A stretch of DNA of 36,651 bases, from contig CAISJI010000161.1 of assembly GCA_903885565.1 (NCBI GenBank), positions 1 through 36,651 on the forward strand, written 5' to 3'. The notes beneath the pieces were generated by a model. The model saw nothing but the letters and a program-made list of their open reading frames with translations. It was not told where the DNA came from and ran no database searches. Positions 22,976 through 31,309 of the stretch are shown here, in pieces. How positions within the stretch are numbered: position 1 is the stretch's first letter; each line of letters starts with the position of its first letter. This DNA comes from an uncultured Planctomycetaceae bacterium (lineage in GTDB: Bacteria; Planctomycetota; Planctomycetia; Pirellulales; UBA1268). The position numbers were made by a program, and so were the translations under genes.

Positions 22976-25818
22976 CCTGTCAGCGCTCCCTTCTCACACG
23001 CTGCCCAGGTGGCACCGGCATGCACCGACACCTCCAGCGGCACCTCCAGCGGGAGTGCCTGCAGCATTTCCTCCCTCAGGAGCCGCTCCACAGCGGCCAC
23101 CTCAGCCAGAGGCGTCTCGAGCACCAGTTCGTCGTGGATCTGCAACACGATCCGGGCGGCCAGCCGCTGGGCGGCCACCTGCCGCGCCACACGCAGCATG
23201 GCGAGCTTGATCATGTCGGCCGCCGACCCCTGCACGACGGTGTTGATCGCAGTGCGCTCAGGGAGCGAGAGATTGAAAACCCCGGCAGCGCTGCGCCGGC
23301 CGGCCCGATCGCGCACCCCTTCGATGGCCCGCCGCCTTCCGAGCATGGTGGTGACCTGCCCATCGCGGCGGCAGCCGTCGAGCAGCTCATCCATAAACTC
23401 TGCGGCGCCGGAGAAGGTGCGGAAATAGGCGGCGATGAAGCTGGCCGCCTCGGCCTGGGGAATGCCCAGCGCCTTGGCCAGACCAAAAGCGCTCTGCCCG
23501 TAGAGAATCCCGAAGTTCACCGCCTTGGCAGTGCGGCGCATCGCGGAAGTGACCTCCGCGACAGGCATACCGAACACCGCCGCAGCCGTGCTTGAGTGGA
23601 TGTCCTCCCCTGCAGCAAACGCCTGCCGCATCGCTGCATCGCCGGAAAGATGGGCGAGAATGCGCAGTTCGATCTGGGAATAATCGGCTGCCACAAAGCA
23701 CCAGCCGATCTCACGCGGCAGGAAGGCGGCCCTGATCTGCTGCCCTTCCTCGGAGCGGATCGGGATGTTTTGCAGGTTTGGATCGCTCGAACTGAGGCGT
23801 CCGGTGGCGGTCACTGTCTGGTTGAAAGTTGTGTGGATGCAGCCGGTGGATGGCTCCACCAAGCTCGGCAACGCGTCGACATAGGTGCTCTTGAGCTTGG
23901 TATATTTGCGGTGCTCCAGCAGCAGCCTCGGCAGGGGGTGCATACGCGCCAGCTCCTCCAGCACCTCGGCGTCTGTGCTCGGACCGGTTTTGGTGCGTTT
24001 GACAACTGGCAGCCCCAGTTCTGCAAACAACACCGCCCGCACCTGCAGCGGCGAGGCGAGCGCAAAGGGCCGGCCGGCGAGGCCGTGAATCTCCCGCTCG
24101 AGATCGGCGAGCCGCTCTGTGTAGCGCTGCGAGAGAATGGCGAGCACTCCGCTGTCGACCCGGATGCCATGGAATTCCATGTCGGCCAGAACCGAGGCGA
24201 GCGGAATCTCCACCTCGTCGAAGAGCTTTCGCAGTCCGTTTGCCTCGAGCCGGGAGGCGAGCAGGGGAACGAGCCCCCGCGTGGCCCGACAGGCGGCCAA
24301 AGCATCGGCGGCATCGGCGGGATTCTCCAGCCGCGGCTGGCGGACATCGGGCTCAACGGCGTCGAGATCGGCCGAGGCGCCGACGGAATCGAGATCGGCC
24401 TGGGCCCCGAGCGAATGGTTGCGCTGGCCGGCATCGAGCAGATATCCGGCAAGGAACGTGTCGAATGCCACCCCGCCTAAACCGAAACCGGCCACGCGGA
24501 GCGCAAGTTCCTGCCGTTTGAGATCGTGGGCCCACTTGCCGACAGCGGGGTCGGCGCAGAGGTCTGCCAGCGCTGCCCGGCCCGGCCCCGTGCTGCGCAA
24601 CAGCGCCGCCGGCACCCAGGCCTCGCGTGCTGATGAGGCCAGCGCGATCCCCAGGGGCGCTGTCATGCGCGTGGCCGCCGGCGGCAGCGCCACTGCCACG
24701 GCGATCTCCCCCTCTCCTCGCAGGCAGGCCACCAGCGCGACGAGCGCCGCGTCGTCGGCGGGAGTGGCAAAGACTGGTGGCGCGGCCGGCAGCGGCGTTT
24801 CTGCTGCCGGAGGTGCATCGGTGTCGCTCAGCAGCAGTCGCCCCTGACGATCCGCGGGCTGAGGTGGCTTGGCGGCAGATGTTTTCGGGCGTCTCTGCGG
24901 GGCCGGAGCAGCTGCCTGCCGCCCGGCCTTCACGAGGCTGTTGAATCCAAGGCTCTGCAGAAAGGCCGCCAGCCGCTCACCGTCGGGCTGGTGGAGCCGT
25001 CCCTGCTCCCAGGGAATTTCCACAGGCACGTGGTCGTCGAGCCGGATCAGCTCCCGGCCCGCCCGGGCGGTGTCGGCATAGGTGCGCAGGTTTTCCTGCT
25101 TTCGAGCCCCCTTCACCTCGCTCAAGCGACTGAGAATCGCGTCGAGATTGCCGAAATTCTGCAGCAATTCAGTGGCCGCCTTGGGGCCGATGAGCGGCAC
25201 GCCCGGAACATTGTCGGCGCTGTCGCCCACCAGCGAGAGCCAATCGACCACCTGCTCCGGCCGCACCCCCCAGTCGGCGACCAGTTCCTCCGGGCCCATC
25301 ATCGTGTTGGTACGGAGGTTGAGGAGCTTCACCCGGTCGCTGAGCAGTTGGCGGGCATCCTTGTCGGAGGTGGCGAGGATCGCATTGCCCCCCAGGGCTG
25401 TAGTGGCTCGGGCCAGCGTGGCAAGGATGTCATCCGCCTCGTAGCCGGAGAGTTCCAGACAGGGAATCCCCATCGTGGCGCAGAGTTCGCGGATGAGCGG
25501 AATCTGCGGAACGAGATCGGCCGGCATCTCGGCGCGCGTTCCCTTGTAGGTGGCATGCATCTGGTGCCGGAAGGTCTTGCCCGGGGCATCCATCGCACAG
25601 AAAACATATTCAGGCTTCCGCTTTTCGATGACCGCCAGAAGATCCTTGGTGAAGCCATAAACAGCCTGCACAGGCGTGCCGGTGGGGCTCGACATCTCCG
25701 GCAGGGCATGGAACAACTGGTACACCCGCGAGAGCGTGTCGATCACCCACACGGTTTTCCCCTGCAGGTCGGGAGCGACACTCAGGGGGTGAGGATCCGG
25801 GGCCATGCGCGGCTCCAT
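22972..25818 (-). CDS. polA: DNA polymerase I
   Basis: Repair and Okazaki-processing polymerase, 948 aa. The 5'-3' flap nuclease is at about 20-300 (VWVIDTLSRVYQLFHALP, CAMDAPGKTFRHQ, GYEADDILATLAR, LVGDSADNVPGVPLIGPKAA). A Pro/Ala/Gln-rich linker spans about 300-345. A 3'-5' exonuclease-like domain lies at about 350-530. The polymerase domain follows (ATGRLSSSDPNLQNIPIR, AADYSQIELRILAHLSGD, RRTAKAVNFGILYGQS, VLQIHDELVLE). In the exonuclease domain the metal-binding DxE is replaced by EIAVAVALP, and motif II reads KWAHDLKRQ, so proofreading is probably lost, as in Taq and Bst. ADLDSVGASADLDAVE is a small internal duplication. A second Met at 25806 has GGAG upstream and may be the real start. 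Confidence 0.96.
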   Translation of the reverse strand: MEPRMAPDPHPLSVAPDLQGKTVWVIDTLSRVYQLFHALPEMSSPTGTPVQAVYGFTKDLLAVIEKRKPEYVFCAMDAPGKTFRHQMHATYKGTRAEMPADLVPQIPLIRELCATMGIPCLELSGYEADDILATLARATTALGGNAILATSDKDARQLLSDRVKLLNLRTNTMMGPEELVADWGVRPEQVVDWLSLVGDSADNVPGVPLIGPKAATELLQNFGNLDAILSRLSEVKGARKQENLRTYADTARAGRELIRLDDHVPVEIPWEQGRLHQPDGERLAAFLQSLGFNSLVKAGRQAAAPAPQRRPKTSAAKPPQPADRQGRLLLSDTDAPPAAETPLPAAPPVFATPADDAALVALVACLRGEGEIAVAVALPPAATRMTAPLGIALASSAREAWVPAALLRSTGPGRAALADLCADPAVGKWAHDLKRQELALRVAGFGLGGVAFDTFLAGYLLDAGQRNHSLGAQADLDSVGASADLDAVEPDVRQPRLENPADAADALAACRATRGLVPLLASRLEANGLRKLFDEVEIPLASVLADMEFHGIRVDSGVLAILSQRYTERLADLEREIHGLAGRPFALASPLQVRAVLFAELGLPVVKRTKTGPSTDAEVLEELARMHPLPRLLLEHRKYTKLKSTYVDALPSLVEPSTGCIHTTFNQTVTATGRLSSSDPNLQNIPIRSEEGQQIRAAFLPREIGWCFVAADYSQIELRILAHLSGDAAMRQAFAAGEDIHSSTAAAVFGMPVAEVTSAMRRTAKAVNFGILYGQSAFGLAKALGIPQAEAASFIAAYFRTFSGAAEFMDELLDGCRRDGQVTTMLGRRRAIEGVRDRAGRRSAAGVFNLSLPERTAINTVVQGSAADMIKLAMLRVARQVAAQRLAARIVLQIHDELVLETPLAEVAAVERLLREEMLQALPLEVPLEVSVHAGATWAACEKGALTG

Positions 25819-25905
25819 GAAGTGGCCGGAGAAGGTGGGATGTGGCCGAAGAGGATGGGGATGGCCGGAGGGACGGCAGCAGCGGGTTTCACCGGGAGAG
25901 GCTGG

Positions 25906-26835
25906 TCAGTCGCTGCTGGGCGGCTCGTATTCAAAATCCTTCCACTTCATGGCGCGGCGGAAGGGTTCGATGCGCAGAACCACCTCGCCGTTCTGGAAGA
26001 TTCGCACAGTGCCGTTGGTCTCACTGACAGCCACGGCCACGCTGCGGGTGCGACGGGTGATCGCGGCCGCAGCCCAGTGTCGGGCGCCGAGCCCCTTGGC
26101 CACCGACACATTCTCCGCCGACGCATCGATATAGCGGGCTGCCGCCTCAACCGTGCCGTCGGGACCAACGATGAACGCCCCGTCCAATTGGGCGATCTCC
26201 TTGATCCCCTCGCGCACACGCGGATCAGACAGATTCCGTTCGGCCCGGCTGTATCCGCGCACCGGATCAAATCCGGTGGAGTGGCTCGACTGCAACACCT
26301 TGCGGGCATCACCCACGACGAAGAGCGTGCCGACCGGCTTGCCTTCCCGCCCTTCCCGACCAATCTCCACCGCCAGATCGACGACCTGCTTGAGCGTCTC
26401 CAGTGGCACTTTCGTCTCCAGATTCCGCAGATCGCGGCTGGTGAGCTGGCCAAGGTGTTCCTCCAGGCGCAACACACTCACGGAATCGATCGTGCCCGCC
26501 TCGAACCCGCTATAGATGGCCACCACCTGTGCCTCTGGGGCGATCAGCTCGGCAGCCACGCATTCCAACAGGGCCTGAGCCAGCCGTTCATGGACCGGAA
26601 GCCCTGCCACATCCAACAGCACAGCCTGCAGGCCGTGGTCGGAGACTCCGCTCAGGTGGCTCTCTTCATCCGCCGCCACCAACAGGGGCACTCCGGCGGT
26701 GCAGGCCCGCACCGCATCCCAGTCGAGCCGCTGGTCAACCAGAAGGAGCACAGCTTCAGCTCCGCACCCCTTCCGGAGGCGCACGCCCGCCTCAAGCAGT
26801 TGCTGCAGCTGCGATGAGAGTTCCACGGGCGACAT
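25906..26835 (-). CDS. Diadenylate cyclase, DacZ-like (DisA_N/DAC domain)
   Basis: Predicted c-di-AMP synthase of 309 aa. The N-terminal half resembles the alpha/beta (pyruvate-kinase-C-like) domain of archaeal DacZ, with VLLLVDQRLDWDAVRACTAG and VVAIYSGFEAGTIDSVSVL. The C-terminal half is a DAC domain: KPVGTLFVVGDARKVLQ, QLDGAFIVGPDGTVEAAARYID (DGA motif), GLGARHWAAAAITRRTRSVAVAVSE, GTVRIFQNGEVVLRIEPF. The catalytic RHR motif reads RHW, whereas bacterial DisA/CdaA have RHR; RHxAAAxIT is the form I recall for archaeal enzymes. It lacks the DNA-binding parts of DisA and the membrane helices of CdaA, so it should be soluble. GGAG precedes the ATG. polA follows 87 bp downstream on the same strand. 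Confidence 0.8.
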   Translation of the reverse strand: MSPVELSSQLQQLLEAGVRLRKGCGAEAVLLLVDQRLDWDAVRACTAGVPLLVAADEESHLSGVSDHGLQAVLLDVAGLPVHERLAQALLECVAAELIAPEAQVVAIYSGFEAGTIDSVSVLRLEEHLGQLTSRDLRNLETKVPLETLKQVVDLAVEIGREGREGKPVGTLFVVGDARKVLQSSHSTGFDPVRGYSRAERNLSDPRVREGIKEIAQLDGAFIVGPDGTVEAAARYIDASAENVSVAKGLGARHWAAAAITRRTRSVAVAVSETNGTVRIFQNGEVVLRIEPFRRAMKWKDFEYEPPSSD

Positions 26836-26922
26836 CTTCCGCTCCTAAACGCGGACGCCGCTTGCTGCGTGATCCGTCCGTCCAGCCTACGGCAAGTGGC
26901 CGCCACCATTCAAGAATGGATC

Positions 26923-28590
26923 TCAGCGTGGGGCCATGAGACCAGACCCAGTGGAGACATCGGCCATGCGAGCGGTGGCCGGGGCGGCCTTCATCGGTCC
27001 CTGGAAGGCCGCGATACCGCCCGGGAGAACCACACCCCAGGCCCGTTCCTGATAGATCGTCAGGGCGTGGAGAGCATGCCCCAGGGGCCCCAGCTTCCAC
27101 TCGCGGGCGGGCTCTCTCAGGAGTGCCGAGCTGAGGAATTCGACAGCTGCCGTGACTCGCGGCTGGTAGAGCTGATCCTGATCGAGGGAGCCCACCAGCC
27201 ATTCCAGAATGTGGCCGGTGGTCTGCACCTTGCGATCGATGTCGTCCTCGCGATCGGCCGGGTATTTGAACCACTCCGTGCTGAAGGAGCCGTCGGAATT
27301 CTGCAGCTTCGTCAGCGTGAACTTCTGGTAGTCGCGCACAAAATGATCGGCCCGGGCATAGTGGCCGTCCAGCCGACCGGTGGCCTTCAGCCGCCGCTGG
27401 CAACCGTAGGCCAGGCCGAACAGGCGGTGCGTGCCGCCGCAGGGTGCGCCCCGGATCGGCTGCTCGATCTCCTCCGCCACCAGCTTTTCCAGCGACCAAT
27501 CCTTGCCGTCGCGGCTGATCCACTCGGCATCGGAAGGGAGGTAGTGGGCCAGCGCGATCAGCGCGAATGTCAGTTCCGTGCCCGCCTTGCAGGAGGCTTT
27601 CTCCTCCTCGACCAGATCAGCCACGGTGAATGTCTTGCCTTGGATCGAGATCGGCGATTTGAGCGCGACGCGACACTGCGCCAGGATCGCCAGATACTGC
27701 CCGGCGTGCCCCTGCAGCCCCACTCCCCGCATCGCCATCAGCCGGTCGTCTGTGGTGGCCAGCATCACCTGCCCCTTGCAGCGCCCCCCCATGTTCATCC
27801 AGCCGATCGAGTTGACAAGATCGCCCGAGGGCCCGCCGACGCGGATCTGCGACGGGATCCCAAAGGCGATGAAGCCGTGCATGATCTCCCAGGGAGTGTG
27901 CTGCGCGGAGTTGAGGGGTCGCCGCCGGTAGGCTGCCAGCGTCTGGCTGAGGCGCGTGCGCAGCCGTTCAAACCGCTGGGTGTTGGGCGGCCTGGCACCG
28001 GTGGCCGCTTCCCGACTGCTGGCCGGCTGGTCCGCAGAGCCCCCCTTGCGATCGACCACCACCGCCGTTTTTGCGGTGGCCGGCAGCGATTCGCGGGGCG
28101 GCTGATACTCCGGATTGGTGGCGGCCGAGGCGATGGCACGGGCCGAGGATTGCAGTGACGAAGCAAAGGCCACCGCCTCGGTCCACGTCGGCACCCGATG
28201 GGACATTTTGGGGGAGGGGGTAGCCGGCCCTTTGTATGCCTGCGCGGCTCGCGCTATGCGCAGGGGGCCCCCTGCGGCATCCTGCTTCTCAAGTTGCTGG
28301 ATCGCGGCCACAGTTGGTGGCAACGGTGCCGCGATGAATTCCTGCGGTTCGGGCGGCTTCTTGCTCGGAGAGAAGGCGTCGAACAGCCGCCGCCGCTGGC
28401 CGGCGGGCCGGTTCGCCGACTGCGGTGGCGCAGCGACCGAAGCCTCACGGAAGAGGGCCGACCATCCGCCGAAGAGCCCAAGAGCCAGCCCGCTAGCCAG
28501 CATGATCCACAGCCGCCCCTGCCGCGAGTGGCCGCGGGCCGACATCCTCAGACCCATGTTCACGCGCTGGACGAAGCGTCGATTTTTCAT
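26923..28590 (-). CDS. Exported/membrane-anchored protein with alpha-toroid-like C-terminal domain
   Basis: A 555-aa protein of unknown function. A basic N-terminus and hydrophobic segment (LWIMLASGLALGLFGGWSALF) indicate an uncleaved anchor or signal. A long low-complexity Pro/Ala/Gln linker (about 50-190) precedes a helical domain with phrases typical of prenyltransferase/squalene-cyclase-like toroids: PWEIMHGFIAFGIPSQIRVG, GHAGQYLAILAQCRVAL, TELTFALIALAHYLPSDAEW, GGTHRLFGLAYGCQRR, YQKFTLTKLQNSDGSFSTEWF, TTGHILEWLVGSL and LGHALHALTIYQER. No DxDD or DCTAE cyclase motif is visible, so catalysis is not claimed. Related proteins appear restricted to planctomycetes to my knowledge. The true start could be Met12 or Met16. 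Confidence 0.8.
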   Translation of the reverse strand: MKNRRFVQRVNMGLRMSARGHSRQGRLWIMLASGLALGLFGGWSALFREASVAAPPQSANRPAGQRRRLFDAFSPSKKPPEPQEFIAAPLPPTVAAIQQLEKQDAAGGPLRIARAAQAYKGPATPSPKMSHRVPTWTEAVAFASSLQSSARAIASAATNPEYQPPRESLPATAKTAVVVDRKGGSADQPASSREAATGARPPNTQRFERLRTRLSQTLAAYRRRPLNSAQHTPWEIMHGFIAFGIPSQIRVGGPSGDLVNSIGWMNMGGRCKGQVMLATTDDRLMAMRGVGLQGHAGQYLAILAQCRVALKSPISIQGKTFTVADLVEEEKASCKAGTELTFALIALAHYLPSDAEWISRDGKDWSLEKLVAEEIEQPIRGAPCGGTHRLFGLAYGCQRRLKATGRLDGHYARADHFVRDYQKFTLTKLQNSDGSFSTEWFKYPADREDDIDRKVQTTGHILEWLVGSLDQDQLYQPRVTAAVEFLSSALLREPAREWKLGPLGHALHALTIYQERAWGVVLPGGIAAFQGPMKAAPATARMADVSTGSGLMAPR

Positions 28591-28983
28591 GCGGCTCTAC
28601 GACACAAACAGTTAGGAAATCTAAGGTTGCAGACCGGTCTTCTGGGGTATCGGCCAGATGACCATCACGATCGTTGGCAGTCGGCTCAGCCGCAGAAGGG
28701 TCACGCCAGCTTGCCTGTCTCGTACCACGAGCGTGCTTTGCCCAAACAGCCAGTGGCTCGCGGGAAAAGCGGGGCGAAGCGGTGGGAAGATGCTGGCATG
28801 GCCAGCTGGCGCATGCGGCGGCGACGACTTGGCAAACCGGGGGACGCAGGCGAAGAGGTGGGCGAACGCTCAAGCAGCGTCGGCCACCACGGCTTCAGCA
28901 ACAAACCGTGTGCCGCCCCGCAGCCGACATGTCGCGGAGGTCGGATCGGCTCGCGCTTCAGCTGCGCCAGAAAAAGCAGCTGC
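28591..28983. other. 393-bp gap without a supported gene
   Basis: Lies upstream of the toroid-like gene and downstream of the HEAT lipoprotein, both on the minus strand. It should hold the former's promoter. The palindrome AGCAGCTGCT followed by TTTT on the minus strand, at 28971-28984, could end the HEAT gene's transcript. Open frames here have shadow-like composition. Confidence 0.4.
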
Positions 28984-29685
28984 TCAGAAAATCTTGCGGA
29001 ATGTTTCCGCCACCGACCACTGCCCCTTGTCCGCCTCGGGATCGGCCGCCCAGGCCCGCCATTTGTTGACGTCATCCCCCAGATCCCGGCCGCTGACCTG
29101 CTTGAGCGAGGCCACGGCCCTGTATTGCACTGCCGGGTCGGGATCCTCGAGTGCCTTGGCCAGCACCGGGATCGCCTCCTTGTCCTTCAACTGCCCCAAC
29201 ATCCGCACCGCCCGCAGCCGGACATCGAGTTCGCTGTCGGTCTTATATCGCTGGGCCAACAGTTGCACCGCCTCCGCCCCACCCCGCTTTCCCCACACGT
29301 CGCAGGCGGTCGTGCGGACGCCCACATCGGGATCCTGCAGCGAGCCGCGCAGGATCGACACCGAGGCGGGGGTGTCGAATGTGGCGGCAATTCCGAGCAT
29401 TTCGCCCCGCACTCGCGGATCGTGCTCCTCGAGCAGCTGCTGCGCCAGATCGCGGGTGAACACCACCTGCCGATCGCCGGAGGCAGCCTGGGCCACCTTC
29501 GCGTCGGCCCGCAGCGTGGCGATCCGCTGGTTGGCGTTGGGCCCATATTTCTGCGCGAGCAGGGCGGCCTTTTCCTTGTTTTTCCAGGGTCTCCACCCGG
29601 CACACCCCGGCAGCAGCACCAGGGCCAGCGCCAGACACAACCAGAGCCGAAAGCGGCGGGAAGAGAGAATACCGGCTGCGATCAT
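28984..29685 (-). CDS. HEAT-repeat lipoprotein
   Basis: A 233-aa predicted lipoprotein. From the ATG at 29685 the signal is SRRFRLWLCLALALVLLPGC with a good lipobox (LPGC) at about residue 30; the longer frame to 29757 would bury this signal. The mature protein has HEAT/PBS-lyase-like helical repeats: DLAQQLLEEHDPRVRGEMLGIAATFDTPASVSILRGSLQDPDVGVRTTACDVWGKRGGAEAVQLLAQRY, then DVRLRAVRMLGQLKDKEAIPVLAKALEDPDPAVQYRAVASLKQVSG. Such repeats are protein-binding scaffolds in the periplasm or at the outer membrane. It is divergent from the DUF1570 gene across 267 bp. No partner is identifiable. Confidence 0.85.
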   Translation of the reverse strand: MIAAGILSSRRFRLWLCLALALVLLPGCAGWRPWKNKEKAALLAQKYGPNANQRIATLRADAKVAQAASGDRQVVFTRDLAQQLLEEHDPRVRGEMLGIAATFDTPASVSILRGSLQDPDVGVRTTACDVWGKRGGAEAVQLLAQRYKTDSELDVRLRAVRMLGQLKDKEAIPVLAKALEDPDPAVQYRAVASLKQVSGRDLGDDVNKWRAWAADPEADKGQWSVAETFRKIF

Positions 29686-29952
29686 GGCGTCACGCTCGTG
29701 CTGGGGGACATCAATGCTCTGGGGCTCTGGGAACGGCAACTGTGGACGACTGGCCATTGCCCTCCGCTGCCACTGGGCGCGGATCTCCGCGCCGGGACGG
29801 GGGGGAAATTATCGGGACTCCAGCGGTGAGGCCAGAGCAATCCGCCCTCGGCTATCCGCTGTACCAGCCACTTTTGCCCTTTCTTTCCCGGGGCCAACGT
29901 GGTCGCATGGGGGAGCAGGTGGCACTCTGAACCAACCGAGAACGTGGGCAGC

Positions 29953-31227
29953 ATGCGTCTTTCCCCCACCATCTGGAAATTCTGCGCAGCCGTGGCAGCG
30001 GCCAGCCTCCTGGGGGCCTGCGTGCCGGGCGTCTGGCTGGCGGGCTTCACGCTCCGGTCTATACACATCCCCCTCCCCTTCACCAGCCTGGCCCGGGCTG
30101 CCGACCTCGCCCCAGATTCCGCCCCCCCCTCCACGGATGCCCCATGGCAGCCGGGCGATAGCTTGGCAGTGACACTCCCCACCCCCGCCGGCCCCCGCAC
30201 CCTCACCGGCACGCTGCTGACTGATGCTCTCGACGGCAGCCTCCTGCTGGAACTCGCCGATCAACGTCTGGAGATCGTTCCCTCCACACCCGGGCGGGAG
30301 TGCCACGCGCTGGCGGCGTCAACCGATTCCCGATCCCCCCGCGATGTCGGTCGGCAGATTCTCACCGAACTGCCGCCGGGCTTTGATCTGGTGGTCACCA
30401 AACATTACGTGATCTGTTTCGACACCTCGCGGGCCTATGCGCAGTGGTGTGGGGCGCTGTTTGAAAAGCTTCATGAGGCCTTCGCCAATTTCTGGACACA
30501 GGCCGACCTCGTTCTCGCCGAGCCTCCCCATCCCCTGATCGTCGTGATCTTCTCCGACCGCCAACGCTATGAGGCGTTTGCCTCCCGCGATCTGGGCGCG
30601 GCCGCCGACCGGGTTGTCGGTTATTACAACCTCCTCACCAACCGGGTGACCACATTCGATCTCACCGGCAGCAGTCTGCTGCCAGGCCATTCCACCACGT
30701 CCCCCGGCCGGGCCGGGCTGGAGATCCTCGCCAGCCCCGAGGCGGCCGGGCTGGTGGCCACGCTCGTGCATGAGGCGACGCATCAGATGGCGTACAACGC
30801 CGGCATGCATCAGCGGTTGGCGCCGGTGCCGCTGTGGATCAGCGAGGGAATCGCCACCTACTTCGAAACGCCCGATCCGGGCAGCGGCCGGGGCTGGCGG
30901 GGGATCGGGCAGGTAAACAAACCGCGGCTCAAAAAATTCCTGGCCACCTACAAGCCCGGAGCGCTGACAGCCATCATCGAAGGGGACGAGCCGTTTCGCG
31001 ATGCCACTGGCGCGCTCGATGCCTATGCAAAAGCCTGGGCCCTGACCGCCTTCCTCGTCCAAACCCGCAAGCCAGCCCTCGTCGCCTATCTCCGCACCCT
31101 CGCCGCCAAGCCACCCCTTTCCGACGACACCCCCGAACAGCGCCGGGCCGAATTCGTCGCCGCCTTCGGCGTGGAGCCGGCGGAGCTCGAAGAGCCCCTG
31201 CTGAAATTCCTGGCCCGCTGGAAGTGA
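29953..31227 (+). CDS. DUF1570-family exported putative zinc metallopeptidase
   Basis: A 424-aa exported protein. The ATG at 29953 is followed by a signal-like stretch (FCAAVAAASLLGACVPG, containing a possible lipobox LGAC). DUF1570-type features follow: VVTKHYVICFDTSRAYAQWCGALFEKLHEAF, then LVATLVHEATHQMAYNAG, an HExxH zinc site, and WISEGIATYFETPD supplying the third (Glu) ligand, a gluzincin arrangement. Proteins of this family are abundant in planctomycetes with no assigned substrate. Peptidase activity is inferred from the motif. The spacing HExxH-(about 22)-WxxEG is normal. It is 82 bp upstream of the Gfo/Idh gene. Confidence 0.85.
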   Translation: MRLSPTIWKFCAAVAAASLLGACVPGVWLAGFTLRSIHIPLPFTSLARAADLAPDSAPPSTDAPWQPGDSLAVTLPTPAGPRTLTGTLLTDALDGSLLLELADQRLEIVPSTPGRECHALAASTDSRSPRDVGRQILTELPPGFDLVVTKHYVICFDTSRAYAQWCGALFEKLHEAFANFWTQADLVLAEPPHPLIVVIFSDRQRYEAFASRDLGAAADRVVGYYNLLTNRVTTFDLTGSSLLPGHSTTSPGRAGLEILASPEAAGLVATLVHEATHQMAYNAGMHQRLAPVPLWISEGIATYFETPDPGSGRGWRGIGQVNKPRLKKFLATYKPGALTAIIEGDEPFRDATGALDAYAKAWALTAFLVQTRKPALVAYLRTLAAKPPLSDDTPEQRRAEFVAAFGVEPAELEEPLLKFLARWK

Positions 31228-31309
31228 TCCCGGATATTTCACCGGCTGCTACAGTAGTGATCAGCGGTGGCAATCCAGCTCTTCTCCCTCTCGCTTCGGA
31301 GCCCTTTCC

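Noticed and set aside
28701-29075. 124-aa minus-strand open frame in the 28.6-29.0 kb gap
   Set aside because: It overlaps the 3' end of the HEAT lipoprotein gene in another frame, has no recognisable motif and reads as low-complexity.
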